From Maritimibacter sp. (GTDB lineage: Bacteria > Pseudomonadota > Alphaproteobacteria > Rhodobacterales > Rhodobacteraceae): a stretch of 64,000 nt of DNA. Made by a program: the position numbers and the translations under genes. Below, in pieces: positions 17,965 to 26,267 of this stretch (positions are counted from its first letter, which is position 1; every line of letters starts with the position of its first letter). The stretch is taken from positions 434,001-498,000 of the forward strand of contig CP051232.1 of NCBI GenBank assembly GCA_017792445.1. The letters run 5' to 3'. A model generated the notes under the pieces. The model saw only the letters and a program-made list of their open reading frames with translations, was not told the origin of the DNA and searched no databases.

Positions 17965-18151
17965 AGAACGCGGACTCTATGGGGAGCAGGTCAGGACCAC
18001 GCCCTGAGCGAGAAAAATTTCTCGATCGGGTTAATGGTTCAGCCGTACGGTTCTGTTTCTAACTCGAACTGGGCGTGAGATCAGCGCGCGTTCACAGGAG
18101 GCAGCTGCACTGTTTTCTTGACGTGATCCGGTTCGCCAGCACGGTACGCTC

Positions 18152-20137
18152 TCAATACGGCAACGGGTGCATCGTCCCGTCCGGAAGCATCACTGGTAGG
18201 CGCAGTGCCTCGACGCAGGAAGTGTCCAAGTCGCTGGTCGGATCATCAATGAATGCGGCGGTTATGTCCTTTGCACATTGGCTGAAGCGGATCGTCCCGT
18301 GTCCGGACTCTGGCACCACGACAAGTTTTGCGTTGGTGTAGTCCTGCACCGCGAGCGCACCCCAACTGACCGCCGTCTGATTGTCCAGTTCGCCATTCAT
18401 CGACAAAACAGGCACATCAGTGGTGCCAGACGTCGTCCAATTCTCGCGCGGATGCTTAGGAAACAGCTCGCAAGCAGCGTGAAAGACCGCGAGGCCTTGG
18501 GCCATTCCTTCCTGAAGAACCGGTCCCCAAGACCCCTCCGCTCTCATTAACTCCATGAATTTATCCATGGAATTCCAACCGTCCGAAAAATCCTCCTGAC
18601 AGGCGTATAGGTAAGTCTGGAAGCTGCCCTCGACGGTATCTACCGTCGCTTGGTTGTCGACACGGATCAACTCGAAGACGCGGGCCAGCCCGGCCGGATC
18701 CAGTTGCCGTGCAAGGCCCGTCAATTCGTCGGCTATGTTGGCAGGGAAGTGTGCCTCTGCCAGATCGGCGAGAGCATCAGTCGAAGGTTGAGCGAAGCGT
18801 AGGGCGAGGTAGTCCCGGCCAGCCGACAGCCGGTCGGTCGCGTCGGGGATTGCCCGGATAGCACTGGCGAGCTGTGTGTCGAAGATTGACGCCAAATCGG
18901 TGTTGCGCGCATCCGCATCAAGATCGCTTTCCAGCACTTCTGCTGCTCGGGCAACGGTGTCCTCGGCAAGGCGGATGTGCTCAGCGGCCGCCAGCATCGC
19001 GTCGATCTGCGCCATTTCCGCATCGTCCAGACCAGCGGCCAGTGCGGCAGCGCGCACGGTGTCCGGAGATGCGGTGATCGACTTCGGCGGCAGCTCTCCA
19101 GCGGCCCATTGGTCGGCAATGGTTGTATCTCCCTTTTCCAGCTGCGTGACCATCAGCGGGATGTAAGGCGTCATCGCGGAATAATCTCCGGCCATGGTGA
19201 CCCGGTTGTTGATGATGTCGTAGAGGACATTCACGTCGATTGGTCCGTTCGCACCTTCTACCGGCTCGGCATCCAGCGTCTCGAACAGCTGGAAGGTTCG
19301 GGCGATGATATCCGGATAGGCCGCGTTACAGACGGGGTCTCGCTCGCATGGTTCAAGGCTGACGCGGATCGGATCGGAGTGCGATTGCCAGAACATCGAA
19401 TAGAGTGGCAACCACGGCGGCGCGTTTCCGTCGATGATTGCCGAGCGAATTCCAGGGGGATTCTGCCGAAGGATCTCCATCGTCAGCTTGGTACCGTAGG
19501 ATATGCCGTAAATATTATAGCTGTCATAGCCGAGCGCCGCCATGACAGCGGGCACGTCCATCGCGTTCTGTTCCGTGTTGATCAGGGAATAGTCGACCCC
19601 CTTGGCATCAAGCTCGGCAAGACAACCCTTTATGAAGTCCTGCTCCAGAGCCGGGGCGGCAGCAGCTGCCCCCAGCTCCACGACTGGACCAAGCTGTGCG
19701 CCAAGAGTGTCGTAGCAGTCCATGTTGGGCGCACTGGAATCGACGCCACGCTCGTCAATGGCGATTACGTCGCGGCGTGCACGGAGGTGTTCGAAAAAGC
19801 CGATAGTTCGGGCCACGCGGGAAACCGTGCCGTCACCAGGACCGCCGTGCAGATAGATCACCGGGTCAGGTTCAGGCACCAGCGAATGCGCTTTATAGAG
19901 GTTGAAGGCAATCTTGATAGTCTCGTCATTCGGTGCGCGATGGTCATATGGCACCTCGACCATACCGCAAATGACCGTTTGTCCATCGATCTCGGTCGGG
20001 GCAACCGGGCGCGCACAGGGCATTATCGTGACAGGATACGCCGGATCGGCGCCACCCGCCTTTAGCTTGGCGAAGGCGTCGGGATCGGGCTCGCCGGTGA
20101 GCGCGACGATCATGGCGAGGATTTGATCTGGTGACAT
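18152..20137 (-). CDS. Alpha/beta-hydrolase peptidase with TAP-like C-terminus (copy 1)
   Basis: A 661-residue proline-iminopeptidase/TAP-like hydrolase. The oxyanion motif HGGPGDG is at 97-103, the nucleophile elbow GISYG at 211-215 (Ser213), acidic residue in LSMNGELDNQ, and catalytic His in VPESGHGTIRF near the C-terminus. A long alpha-helical insert of about 250 residues separates the two halves of the hydrolase fold. ATG 20137 has AGGAGG upstream. No signal peptide is visible. It is the last gene of a minus-strand run (AraC, CPBP, lysozyme inhibitor, SH3b, this gene) and a clear paralogue of the gene at 33841. Substrate peptides are unknown. Confidence 0.87.
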   Translation of the reverse strand: MSPDQILAMIVALTGEPDPDAFAKLKAGGADPAYPVTIMPCARPVAPTEIDGQTVICGMVEVPYDHRAPNDETIKIAFNLYKAHSLVPEPDPVIYLHGGPGDGTVSRVARTIGFFEHLRARRDVIAIDERGVDSSAPNMDCYDTLGAQLGPVVELGAAAAAPALEQDFIKGCLAELDAKGVDYSLINTEQNAMDVPAVMAALGYDSYNIYGISYGTKLTMEILRQNPPGIRSAIIDGNAPPWLPLYSMFWQSHSDPIRVSLEPCERDPVCNAAYPDIIARTFQLFETLDAEPVEGANGPIDVNVLYDIINNRVTMAGDYSAMTPYIPLMVTQLEKGDTTIADQWAAGELPPKSITASPDTVRAAALAAGLDDAEMAQIDAMLAAAEHIRLAEDTVARAAEVLESDLDADARNTDLASIFDTQLASAIRAIPDATDRLSAGRDYLALRFAQPSTDALADLAEAHFPANIADELTGLARQLDPAGLARVFELIRVDNQATVDTVEGSFQTYLYACQEDFSDGWNSMDKFMELMRAEGSWGPVLQEGMAQGLAVFHAACELFPKHPRENWTTSGTTDVPVLSMNGELDNQTAVSWGALAVQDYTNAKLVVVPESGHGTIRFSQCAKDITAAFIDDPTSDLDTSCVEALRLPVMLPDGTMHPLPY

Positions 20138-20179
20138 TGCGGGTTCACCTCCTGAAATGAACTTGCGACTATGGCAAAT

Positions 20180-20212
20180 CGCCCGGTGACTTTGTTTGCG
20201 AGCCACCGGGCG
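20180..20212 (-). promoter_or_regulatory. Intercistronic hairpin between the SH3b gene and peptidase copy 1
   Basis: A perfect 9-bp inverted repeat (CGCCCGGTG / CACCGGGCG) with a 15-base loop lies in the 131-bp gap. It has no T-run, so it may attenuate or stabilise the message rather than end it. Confidence 0.45.
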
Positions 20213-20268
20213 GGACGAATTGGTCTTGCCACGTTAAACGAGAGGCGACCTGCTGCCCCCCGGGGTTA

Positions 20269-21132
20269 TCAGAATATCACATAGCCGCCGGTTCCGTTGG
20301 TCAACGTCATGGTCAAGGTACTGCCATTGCCACTGCGGTTGCGAACCAGAACAGCCGTACCGTGTGCGCCATCGACGCAATGGACCGTAGTGCTTTCGCT
20401 GCCGACGGTGCCCGGAGCGTGCCGGAAAAGACCGGTGCAAGTCAGGCCGTCGCCAGACACGGTCAGGGCATAAGCACCCTCCTTTTGCCCAAAGATGCGT
20501 CCGGTCAGAGATGTGCCGCCGTAAATCGTGCCTGTACCGGAAATGCTGATGTCGCTGGTCGCGCCGCCACCTTCGTGGCTGGCGCCCGGGCTATTCTCAC
20601 GCAGATAGCTTGCAACAGCCTCATCCGCCGCCGAGCGTTGCGACGGTGAACAGGAACTTCCAGCGGTTATCACGCGGCCAATGGGATTGAACAGTGCCGT
20701 ACAGCCACTTGAGAAGCGCACCTCGATCTCGCCCGAGCTGCGGGCGTGCAGTTCAGGAACGTCCGGTCGCCCCGAGATGGTGCCACCAGTTGGCGCGCCG
20801 CTTTCTTGGAGGAAGCGGCCAGCCGCCCAGCCAGATATTTGTCCGTTGGGCGTTTCCAGATGACACCAACGGTCGTTGCCTGTTCCCCGGCAACCGAGGT
20901 TGCGGAACACGGCCCCGTTGGGCGCCCGTGCCACCACCGGGTTGGACGTGCCAGGGCCGGAACGGATGTTCAGAGTGTCATTTGAGGCAACTCCGGCCAC
21001 CTTCCAGTAGTCCGGCCCCATCTGGGCAAGTGCCGCCCCGGGCAAGGTTGTCAAAAGCGTATTCAGGGCCAGTCCTGCCACGGCCAGTCCGGCCCGTAGA
21101 AATTTACGGCTGCTGATCGTCGGGTTGTTCAT
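20269..21132 (-). CDS. Secreted SH3b-domain protein with novel C-terminal domain (copy 1)
   Basis: A 287-residue exported protein. The signal peptide covers about residues 1-36 (RKFLRAGLAVAGLALNTLL, cleavage near ALA-Q), then an SH3b domain (about 45-110: LNIRSGPGTSNPVVARAP, GCRG, GWAAGRFLQES), a middle Cys-containing segment (FSSGCTALFNPIGRVI with SSCSPSQRSAADEA) and a C-terminal beta domain with paired Cys (LTCTGLFRHAPGTVGSES, VHCVDGAHGTAVL). ATG 21132 has AGGAGG seven bases upstream. SH3b modules often bind peptidoglycan. Same length and architecture as the protein at 36053. It lies between the lysozyme-inhibitor gene and the peptidase. Confidence 0.85.
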   Translation of the reverse strand: MNNPTISSRKFLRAGLAVAGLALNTLLTTLPGAALAQMGPDYWKVAGVASNDTLNIRSGPGTSNPVVARAPNGAVFRNLGCRGTGNDRWCHLETPNGQISGWAAGRFLQESGAPTGGTISGRPDVPELHARSSGEIEVRFSSGCTALFNPIGRVITAGSSCSPSQRSAADEAVASYLRENSPGASHEGGGATSDISISGTGTIYGGTSLTGRIFGQKEGAYALTVSGDGLTCTGLFRHAPGTVGSESTTVHCVDGAHGTAVLVRNRSGNGSTLTMTLTNGTGGYVIF

Positions 21133-21179
21133 GTCGTGTCCTCCTGTTGTGACCTGGGGCGCGCATTCGGCGCCAGCGA

Positions 21180-21788
21180 TCATCCCGCAATCTTGCAGGC
21201 TGTCTTTGCGCCGTAGACGTCCTCGACCAGCGGATCGCCGTCGCCAAGCGACACGGCGCCCCAATTGCCGACGTAATAGATCCCCGGGTTCGCGGCAGAC
21301 AACAGCGCGCCAACGTGCACGCTGTCTCCTTCCTCCACCCGGATTCCGGGAAGCTCGGTCGTGAATTCATACACCGTCAAGGAACGTGCTCCGTCGCCGC
21401 AGACGAGTTCGCGTATCGCTGAGGCATCCTCGAGAAGAAACTGCGCTACCAGTTCCGCCTCGCGGCGAAGGTATGCGGTTTCTACGCAAATGCGGAGGTC
21501 CGGCTCTTTCCAGCACTCGTCGCGGCCCTTGATCCAGCCCCTCTGGGTAGCCCGCAATGTCTCCTCAGCTTCCTTTGCTCCGACATCCAGGCCCTCGGCG
21601 ACAGCGAGCGCCGTCGCGAACCGATCTGCCAAATGCCGGTCCAGCGCGGCCAAAGGCGGGTCGCCGCAGACCAGCTTTTCGGCAGAACTTTCGGCCCTGG
21701 CACAGTCGAAGGCTGGGCCCTCCTGCGAGTGGCCGGCACACGGCATCGTGCACAACAATGCGAGTATGGAAAACCTATTCAAGGTCAT
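21180..21788 (-). CDS. Secreted LprI-type protein with a MliC-like C-terminus (putative lysozyme inhibitor)
   Basis: A 203-residue protein with a Sec signal (residues about 1-20, ending near GHS-QE). The N-terminal LprI/DUF1311 domain shows the Cys pattern FDCARAESSAEKLVCGDPPLA, LRATQRGWIKGRDECW and LRICVETAY. After it, residues about 125-203 (ELVCGDGARSLTVYEF ... LLSAANPGIYYVGNWG ... KTACKI) resemble the MliC lysozyme-inhibitor pattern of a Cys-bracketed beta barrel. ATG 21788 has AAGGA upstream. Located 34 bp after the CPBP gene and 47 bp before the SH3b gene on the same strand. The MliC assignment is by eye and weaker than the LprI one. Confidence 0.75.
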   Translation of the reverse strand: MTLNRFSILALLCTMPCAGHSQEGPAFDCARAESSAEKLVCGDPPLAALDRHLADRFATALAVAEGLDVGAKEAEETLRATQRGWIKGRDECWKEPDLRICVETAYLRREAELVAQFLLEDASAIRELVCGDGARSLTVYEFTTELPGIRVEEGDSVHVGALLSAANPGIYYVGNWGAVSLGDGDPLVEDVYGAKTACKIAG

Positions 21789-21822
21789 GGTGGTCCTTTT
21801 TGTTCCTAGAGCCATAGACCAA

Positions 21823-22605
21823 TCATTCCGCGGCGCCCCCAAGCATCGAGAGACCGAAGATCGCCCAGTCGTTCAGAATATGCGTTCCGGCCGACACCAA
21901 GATGTTGCGGGTGATCAGAAAGGGCAGCAGCAGTACGATGCGTATCGGAACCAGTCCGATTAGGGCCTGGGCAACGTTCCACTGGTAGGTCGGCAGGTGG
22001 ATCAGGGCGAATATCACCGCAGCCCCGAGCGCGGCAACGACGATCGCCGTCTTGCGGGGCATTCGCCGGTCCAAGAACGTCAGAAACGCAAGAAACGGCA
22101 AAATTGTGAAGATCTCTTCCCCAAGCAACTGGATCGCCGTCCAGCCGAAAAACAGGACCCGATCAAATGCAGAGGCCGAGGCGGCACGGTCACTGGCCGG
22201 GTTCGCAGCAGCATCGAACAGGCCCGTAATCAGTGAACCCAAAAGGATGGTTGCGATCGCGTTCAGTACAAAGAAGCCGAGGATAATCGCGAAGTCCCGG
22301 CGCCGCAACGCCTTGAACAGAGCACGCGGCGCGCGCGGTCCGGCAGTGGCCGCGAGTGCGGCAAGTGGGATCAGAACGAAAAGTAATGCCGGAATAAACG
22401 TGGCGAACCCGGTCTGGAACCTCTGTTGCGCGGTTATGAGTGCTGCGAAAGAAACTGCGACCGAGGCGAGAACAATCAGCCAGCCGGACAAAGTGATTGA
22501 AACGGGAACCCCTCGATAGAACGGCAGATCGCAGTCCCGACGCTCGAAGCGGAACATGTGATCTTGATCGGCCGCTTCAGCGGTGGGAGAGTATTTTTGC
22601 GGCAT
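21823..22605 (-). CDS. CPBP-family intramembrane metalloprotease-like protein (variant motif 1)
   Basis: A 260-residue membrane protein with about seven helices. CPBP (Abi/CAAX protease-like) motifs are recognisable: EE at 163-164 in QLLGEEIFTILPF, His203 in FALIHLPTY, and His242 with Asp246 in THILND. The Arg of the usual EExxxR motif is replaced by Ile168, a form that may alter or reduce activity. Of three overlapping ATGs the one at 22605 keeps the frame, with GAGGAG eight bases upstream. First structural gene after the AraC gene in the minus-strand block. Confidence 0.78.
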   Translation of the reverse strand: MPQKYSPTAEAADQDHMFRFERRDCDLPFYRGVPVSITLSGWLIVLASVAVSFAALITAQQRFQTGFATFIPALLFVLIPLAALAATAGPRAPRALFKALRRRDFAIILGFFVLNAIATILLGSLITGLFDAAANPASDRAASASAFDRVLFFGWTAIQLLGEEIFTILPFLAFLTFLDRRMPRKTAIVVAALGAAVIFALIHLPTYQWNVAQALIGLVPIRIVLLLPFLITRNILVSAGTHILNDWAIFGLSMLGGAAE

Positions 22606-22695
22606 TCATTCATCTCCTCAAGCCGAAACCACCAGTGGGAACGACAGTACGGCACGCGAAATATGTCCCACGTTAGCCGCAAGCCGCTAACCCAA

Positions 22696-23679
22696 CTATC
22701 CAATCTGCGTGGAGCTTGTCCGAATTGCGCCGGTCTTTGCCTGCGCCTTCTGCAAGGTGACAGAAGGTGCCTCTCCGAATTCAGCTCGGTAGGCTTGCGC
22801 GAAACGGCCAAGATGTGAAAAGCCGCAGTCGAAGGCGATGCCGGTCACCGTGTCTCGCTCAGCCAACAACAGTCCCTGACGCGCTTTCGCCATCCGCCGC
22901 GCTGTAAGTCGCTCCCATGGTGTTTGACCGACTGTCCTCCGAAATGCGTCCTGCAGTTGGCGCGCCGTTACTCCGCAGGCATCGGCGATCATCGGTACGG
23001 TTAGGGGGTCGCCGAGGTTGGCCGCCATGAACTCCTCTGCACGTCGAACGAGGGCGGTCTGCGGGCGCACAGCGGGATCAGTCGCCGGATCCCCAAGAAA
23101 CAGCTGCCTGACATGTTCGATGACAAGCGCCGCGAACAGGTCCGATGCTGGGCGGTGGATCAATGTCGGGAAAGCCGAGGCAAGGTCACTGAACATATAC
23201 TGGATCAGCGCTTTGAAGCCAGGGAGTGCGGAGGATGCGATCGGCAACACCGGATCGAACTCCCCCATTGGAAGGATTTGCCGAACAGGCACTGCGTCCA
23301 GAGAGATTTTTGCAAGGCTGGCACGGAACTCGCGATGCGCGCCCTTTTCGACTCGGGTCCAGCGTTCCGAAGGGCCAAGCGCAAGAGCGGCCCCTTCCTG
23401 AATTGTCCTTTGCGAGCGCTCCATCCGGACTTGCGTTCGCCCTCGGGTCGGGATCATGACGGTCAGGAATCGATCGTCCGCGAGGTCTATCTCGTGCCCT
23501 GATGATACCACGTTCAACAGGCTGGTGCCGATGCTTGGGAAGTCCGCCGATGTGACGCGCAAACGGCGGTTGCTGCCCTTGGACATATTGAAAAACTCTG
23601 GTGCACTGAATAACAAGGCTTCGACATCGCGGGTTTCCCGCGAATGCTCTTCCCATAGTTTAGTCTGATATGTCAGCAT
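22696..23679 (-). CDS. AraC-family transcriptional regulator (block A)
   Basis: About 327 residues. The C-terminal AraC DNA-binding domain is intact (residues about 215-315): first HTH LTVPMIADACGVTARQLQDAFRR, linker, second HTH in DTVTGIAFDCGFSHLGRFAQAYRAEFGEAPS. The N-terminal half is a cupin-like ligand domain with RTIQEGAALALGPSER. The start is uncertain: ATG 23679 lacks a good ribosome site, and TTG 23703 would add eight residues. It is co-oriented with the CPBP-lysozyme inhibitor-SH3b-peptidase block and divergent from the L,D-transpeptidase operon, so it could control either. Confidence 0.87.
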   Translation of the reverse strand: MLTYQTKLWEEHSRETRDVEALLFSAPEFFNMSKGSNRRLRVTSADFPSIGTSLLNVVSSGHEIDLADDRFLTVMIPTRGRTQVRMERSQRTIQEGAALALGPSERWTRVEKGAHREFRASLAKISLDAVPVRQILPMGEFDPVLPIASSALPGFKALIQYMFSDLASAFPTLIHRPASDLFAALVIEHVRQLFLGDPATDPAVRPQTALVRRAEEFMAANLGDPLTVPMIADACGVTARQLQDAFRRTVGQTPWERLTARRMAKARQGLLLAERDTVTGIAFDCGFSHLGRFAQAYRAEFGEAPSVTLQKAQAKTGAIRTSSTQIG

Positions 23680-23860
23680 TTCGGCGCAACCGGCAAAGGA
23701 CAACTCTTGCGAAGGGACACCACGAAAGCCGGACCTGCCAACCCAGTCACCCGGTACTCCCGGGCTTTATACCATAAGCGTGCCGCCGTTCTAGAGGATT
23801 GCACGAATCGTGGCATGCAATACCCTGACAGGATAATAGTTCACTTGCGCGAGAGACTGG

Positions 23861-24841
23861 ATGTCCCTGGATCGGAAACTGCGGCGAAGAGAATTCGGCG
23901 CAATGGCGGTAGCCGGAGGGTTTGCACTACTGGCGGGCCCGATTGCAGGGCAACATGTCTACAAGGAAGTAAATGCGCTCCAGCCCGGTGAGTTCACTTG
24001 GCATCCGGAGAGGCAACCTTCCGGTCCCGTGTCCATCGTAGTCTCACTGGACGAGCAGCGGGTTCATGTCTACCGGAATGGCGTGCGTATTGCAGTGTCG
24101 ACGTGTTCCAGCGGTAAACCCGGCCACGAGACTCCAACGGGCGTCTTCGTCGTACTGCAGAAGGATCGGGATCACCGTTCCTCGACCTATAACAACGCCC
24201 CAATGCCGAACATGAACCGCCTAACTTGGGGCGGCATTGCCCTTCATGCTGGGAATCTGCCGGGATACCCGGCCAGCCACGGTTGCATACGGCTACCACT
24301 GACGTTCTCGGCACTACTCTTCGACGTAACCCATCTGGGAACGCCGGTCATCATCGCTGCAAGTGGGTCGGCCCCCGACGAGGTCGTACATCCAGGTTTC
24401 ATTCTCGGCAGCTACGAGGCGACCGAGTTCGAGAAAGTCCTTGATACGCTTGACCGGCGCCAACACCCGTCGGACTGGGACATGGATGGAATGTACCCCA
24501 TCACATCCATCATCGCATCATCGCATGACGAACGGATCATTATTATCGAGAATGACCGCGAAGTTGCCGAAGGGCCGCTTATCTGGGACGGCAAACCACT
24601 CGGACCGCATGTCTATATCCTTCACGGCCCCGACGACGGGATGCGCGGAATGCAGTGGCAGGCACTAACCTATGACGGCACTTCGGAACAGGCTGACCAT
24701 GATTTGACCCGTGTCGGCACCGACGCGCGGTTCGCAGACGTGATTGCGATCCACAGCCATCCCGGCATGGTTTTCGTCTTCACGGATCTACCTCTGCATC
24801 CGGACCGGCGGTCTGGGCGTGATTTCGTCATAATGTCCTAA
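23861..24841 (+). CDS. L,D-transpeptidase (YkuD family), probable Tat export
   Basis: A 326-residue protein with a twin-arginine-type N-terminus (RRREFGAMAVAGGFALLAG, residues 8-26). The YkuD domain spans about 56-170, with HAGNLPGYPASHGCIRL giving catalytic Cys142 and His140, and an upstream His129. The C-terminal ~140 residues repeat a related beta fold (SIIASSHDERIIIIENDREV) without the catalytic Cys. These enzymes make 3-3 peptidoglycan crosslinks or anchor proteins to the wall. It heads a plus-strand run with the META-SH3b gene 13 bp downstream. The ribosome site is weak. Confidence 0.87.
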   Translation: MSLDRKLRRREFGAMAVAGGFALLAGPIAGQHVYKEVNALQPGEFTWHPERQPSGPVSIVVSLDEQRVHVYRNGVRIAVSTCSSGKPGHETPTGVFVVLQKDRDHRSSTYNNAPMPNMNRLTWGGIALHAGNLPGYPASHGCIRLPLTFSALLFDVTHLGTPVIIAASGSAPDEVVHPGFILGSYEATEFEKVLDTLDRRQHPSDWDMDGMYPITSIIASSHDERIIIIENDREVAEGPLIWDGKPLGPHVYILHGPDDGMRGMQWQALTYDGTSEQADHDLTRVGTDARFADVIAIHSHPGMVFVFTDLPLHPDRRSGRDFVIMS

Positions 24842-24854
24842 TTGGGAACTGCGG

Positions 24855-25760
24855 ATGCGTGCGTTAGCCCTTGCCATTGCCTTCTTCGCCACACAAGCCT
24901 CCGCTTCGGACTGGGCCATCACGGAGGTCAACGGCGTGGCGACGATCGGCTCGCCCACTATTTCTTTCGACGTCAGGGGCATTTCGGGGTCTACCGGATG
25001 TAACGGGTACACCGGTCAAGCCGATGTGGCTGCAGGTGTCCTGCGATTGGAAGCCGCTCTGGCAATGACCCGCCGCGCCTGTGGTGATCCCGTTCTTTCT
25101 GCGCAGGAGAACAGCGTCATATCCCTTTTGCGGGGTGAGGTCGCGTTGCAGCCAAATCCCTTCGATGGCAGCCTGACCTTGGTGGCAAACGGGGTCACGG
25201 CACGGCTGCTTCCTGGCAGGCCCGCACCGGCGATCGCGACAGCGGGCTACGTTGTCGTATCCGACGTCGACGCCACGCTGAATATCCGCGCCGATGCGAC
25301 GACCGAGGCTGGCATTGTAACGCATGCGCCGCTCGGGATGATCCTACACAACAATGGCTGTGAAGACCGCAGCGACAGAACGTGGTGCAAGATCAGCTTC
25401 ATAGATTCATCCGGGAGCGAAGGCTGGGCCGCCGCCGAATTTCTATCCCCCGCCACAGCCGTCCGTCGCGCCGGAGGCGAGTTGTTTGACCAGATCGGGC
25501 GGCTAATATGCGAGAGCTTCGGCAGTACGATCGAGCCATGCGACTACGGCGTGGCCCGCGCAAGCGACGGATCCGGGGCGATACTGATTTATCTGGCCGA
25601 CAATCACCGCCTGCTCCTCGAGTTCCGAGGAACCACCGTGCTCGCCAGCGGAAGTGACGCAGCCGACCGGATCGAGACCGAAGAGACCGAGTCAGGTGTT
25701 GTCGTTACAGCCGGCACCAACCGCGTGACGATTCCCCACACGGTTTTGCTCGGTGGTTAG
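24855..25760 (+). CDS. Secreted META (HslJ-like) plus SH3b-domain protein
   Basis: A 301-residue protein. The signal peptide is at residues 1-18. The META domain at about 19-115 shows SGSTGCNGYTGQ and MTRRACGDPVLSAQENSVISLL with the two conserved Cys. The SH3b domain at about 130-195 shows DATLNIRADATTEAGIV, GCEDRSDRTWCKI and GWAAAEFLSP. An unassigned beta-rich C-terminus follows. META domains occur in heat-shock or envelope-stress lipoproteins such as HslJ. It is 13 bp after the L,D-transpeptidase and overlaps the next small membrane gene by 8 bp, so the three form an operon. Confidence 0.82.
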   Translation: MRALALAIAFFATQASASDWAITEVNGVATIGSPTISFDVRGISGSTGCNGYTGQADVAAGVLRLEAALAMTRRACGDPVLSAQENSVISLLRGEVALQPNPFDGSLTLVANGVTARLLPGRPAPAIATAGYVVVSDVDATLNIRADATTEAGIVTHAPLGMILHNNGCEDRSDRTWCKISFIDSSGSEGWAAAEFLSPATAVRRAGGELFDQIGRLICESFGSTIEPCDYGVARASDGSGAILIYLADNHRLLLEFRGTTVLASGSDAADRIETEETESGVVVTAGTNRVTIPHTVLLGG

Positions 25761-26076
25761 GCTGATTGGCTACCTCGCCGGCCTTATTTGGATAGGGCTT
25801 GCCGCCGTGACGTTGGCCGGAGCAATCTTTAAGTCCCCCAGCCTGCCTGCGATCAACCTCGTAATGGTTGCTTTCTTCGTGGCAATAGGAGCGTTCGTTG
25901 CCTGGCGAGCGACAACGATAGACCGGCTTCTGCGCGATCTTCCAAACAGCATCGCTGCCCGGCGAACCCGGCAGGTCGAACTAGTCGCGTCCTTAACGAT
26001 GCTTGGCGTAGGAGCGGCCCTTCTCTTCGGAGCCGCCCAAAGGGTGTGGTTGGAAGGAGCATCCGTCTTCGGGTAA
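25753..26076 (+). CDS. Small membrane protein of unknown function
   Basis: A 107-residue protein with three hydrophobic segments (about 5-24, 34-52 and 77-97) and a basic cytosolic loop (DLPNSIAARRTRQVE). Translation would begin at GTG 25753, inside the end of the META-SH3b gene, an 8-bp overlap that implies coupling. I recognise no family. As the third gene of the L,D-transpeptidase operon it may anchor or assist the secreted partners. Confidence 0.65.
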   Translation: MVRLIGYLAGLIWIGLAAVTLAGAIFKSPSLPAINLVMVAFFVAIGAFVAWRATTIDRLLRDLPNSIAARRTRQVELVASLTMLGVGAALLFGAAQRVWLEGASVFG

Positions 26077-26267
26077 TCGGCGGGCGCAGTGATATAGTCC
26101 GTAAGCGCTAGCACGGTGCGGTTGCATTAACCGGTAAGAACGAGCCAGGCTTACTTCTGAGAAGAGAATCGTGGCGGAAATCTAAAGTTGCACATGCCTA
26201 GAAAGGTGAAGAAAAACAGACACAGTCGGGACGCTTCACCAAAGGCAGGCTCTGTTTCATGGCAGGC

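Larger units (their letters stand above)
16791..17993 (+). mobile_element. Intact IS3-family insertion sequence (IS407-type), 1203 bp
   Basis: The left end TGACCTGCTCCCC and the right end (reverse complement TGACCTGCTCCCC) are perfect 13-bp tips of longer imperfect inverted repeats that share a GTCCGCG core. Flanking GGAC at 16787-16790 and 17994-17997 is a 4-bp target duplication, the size expected for the IS407 group. It carries overlapping orfA and orfB joined by a slippery site. All parts look intact, suggesting a recent, potentially active insertion. Confidence 0.93.

Noticed and set aside
18009-18024. Palindrome CGAGAAA-AA-TTTCTCG between the IS and peptidase copy 1
   Set aside because: A real inverted repeat, but it lies 128 bp beyond the peptidase stop and lacks a GC-rich stem, so I could not assign it as terminator or operator.
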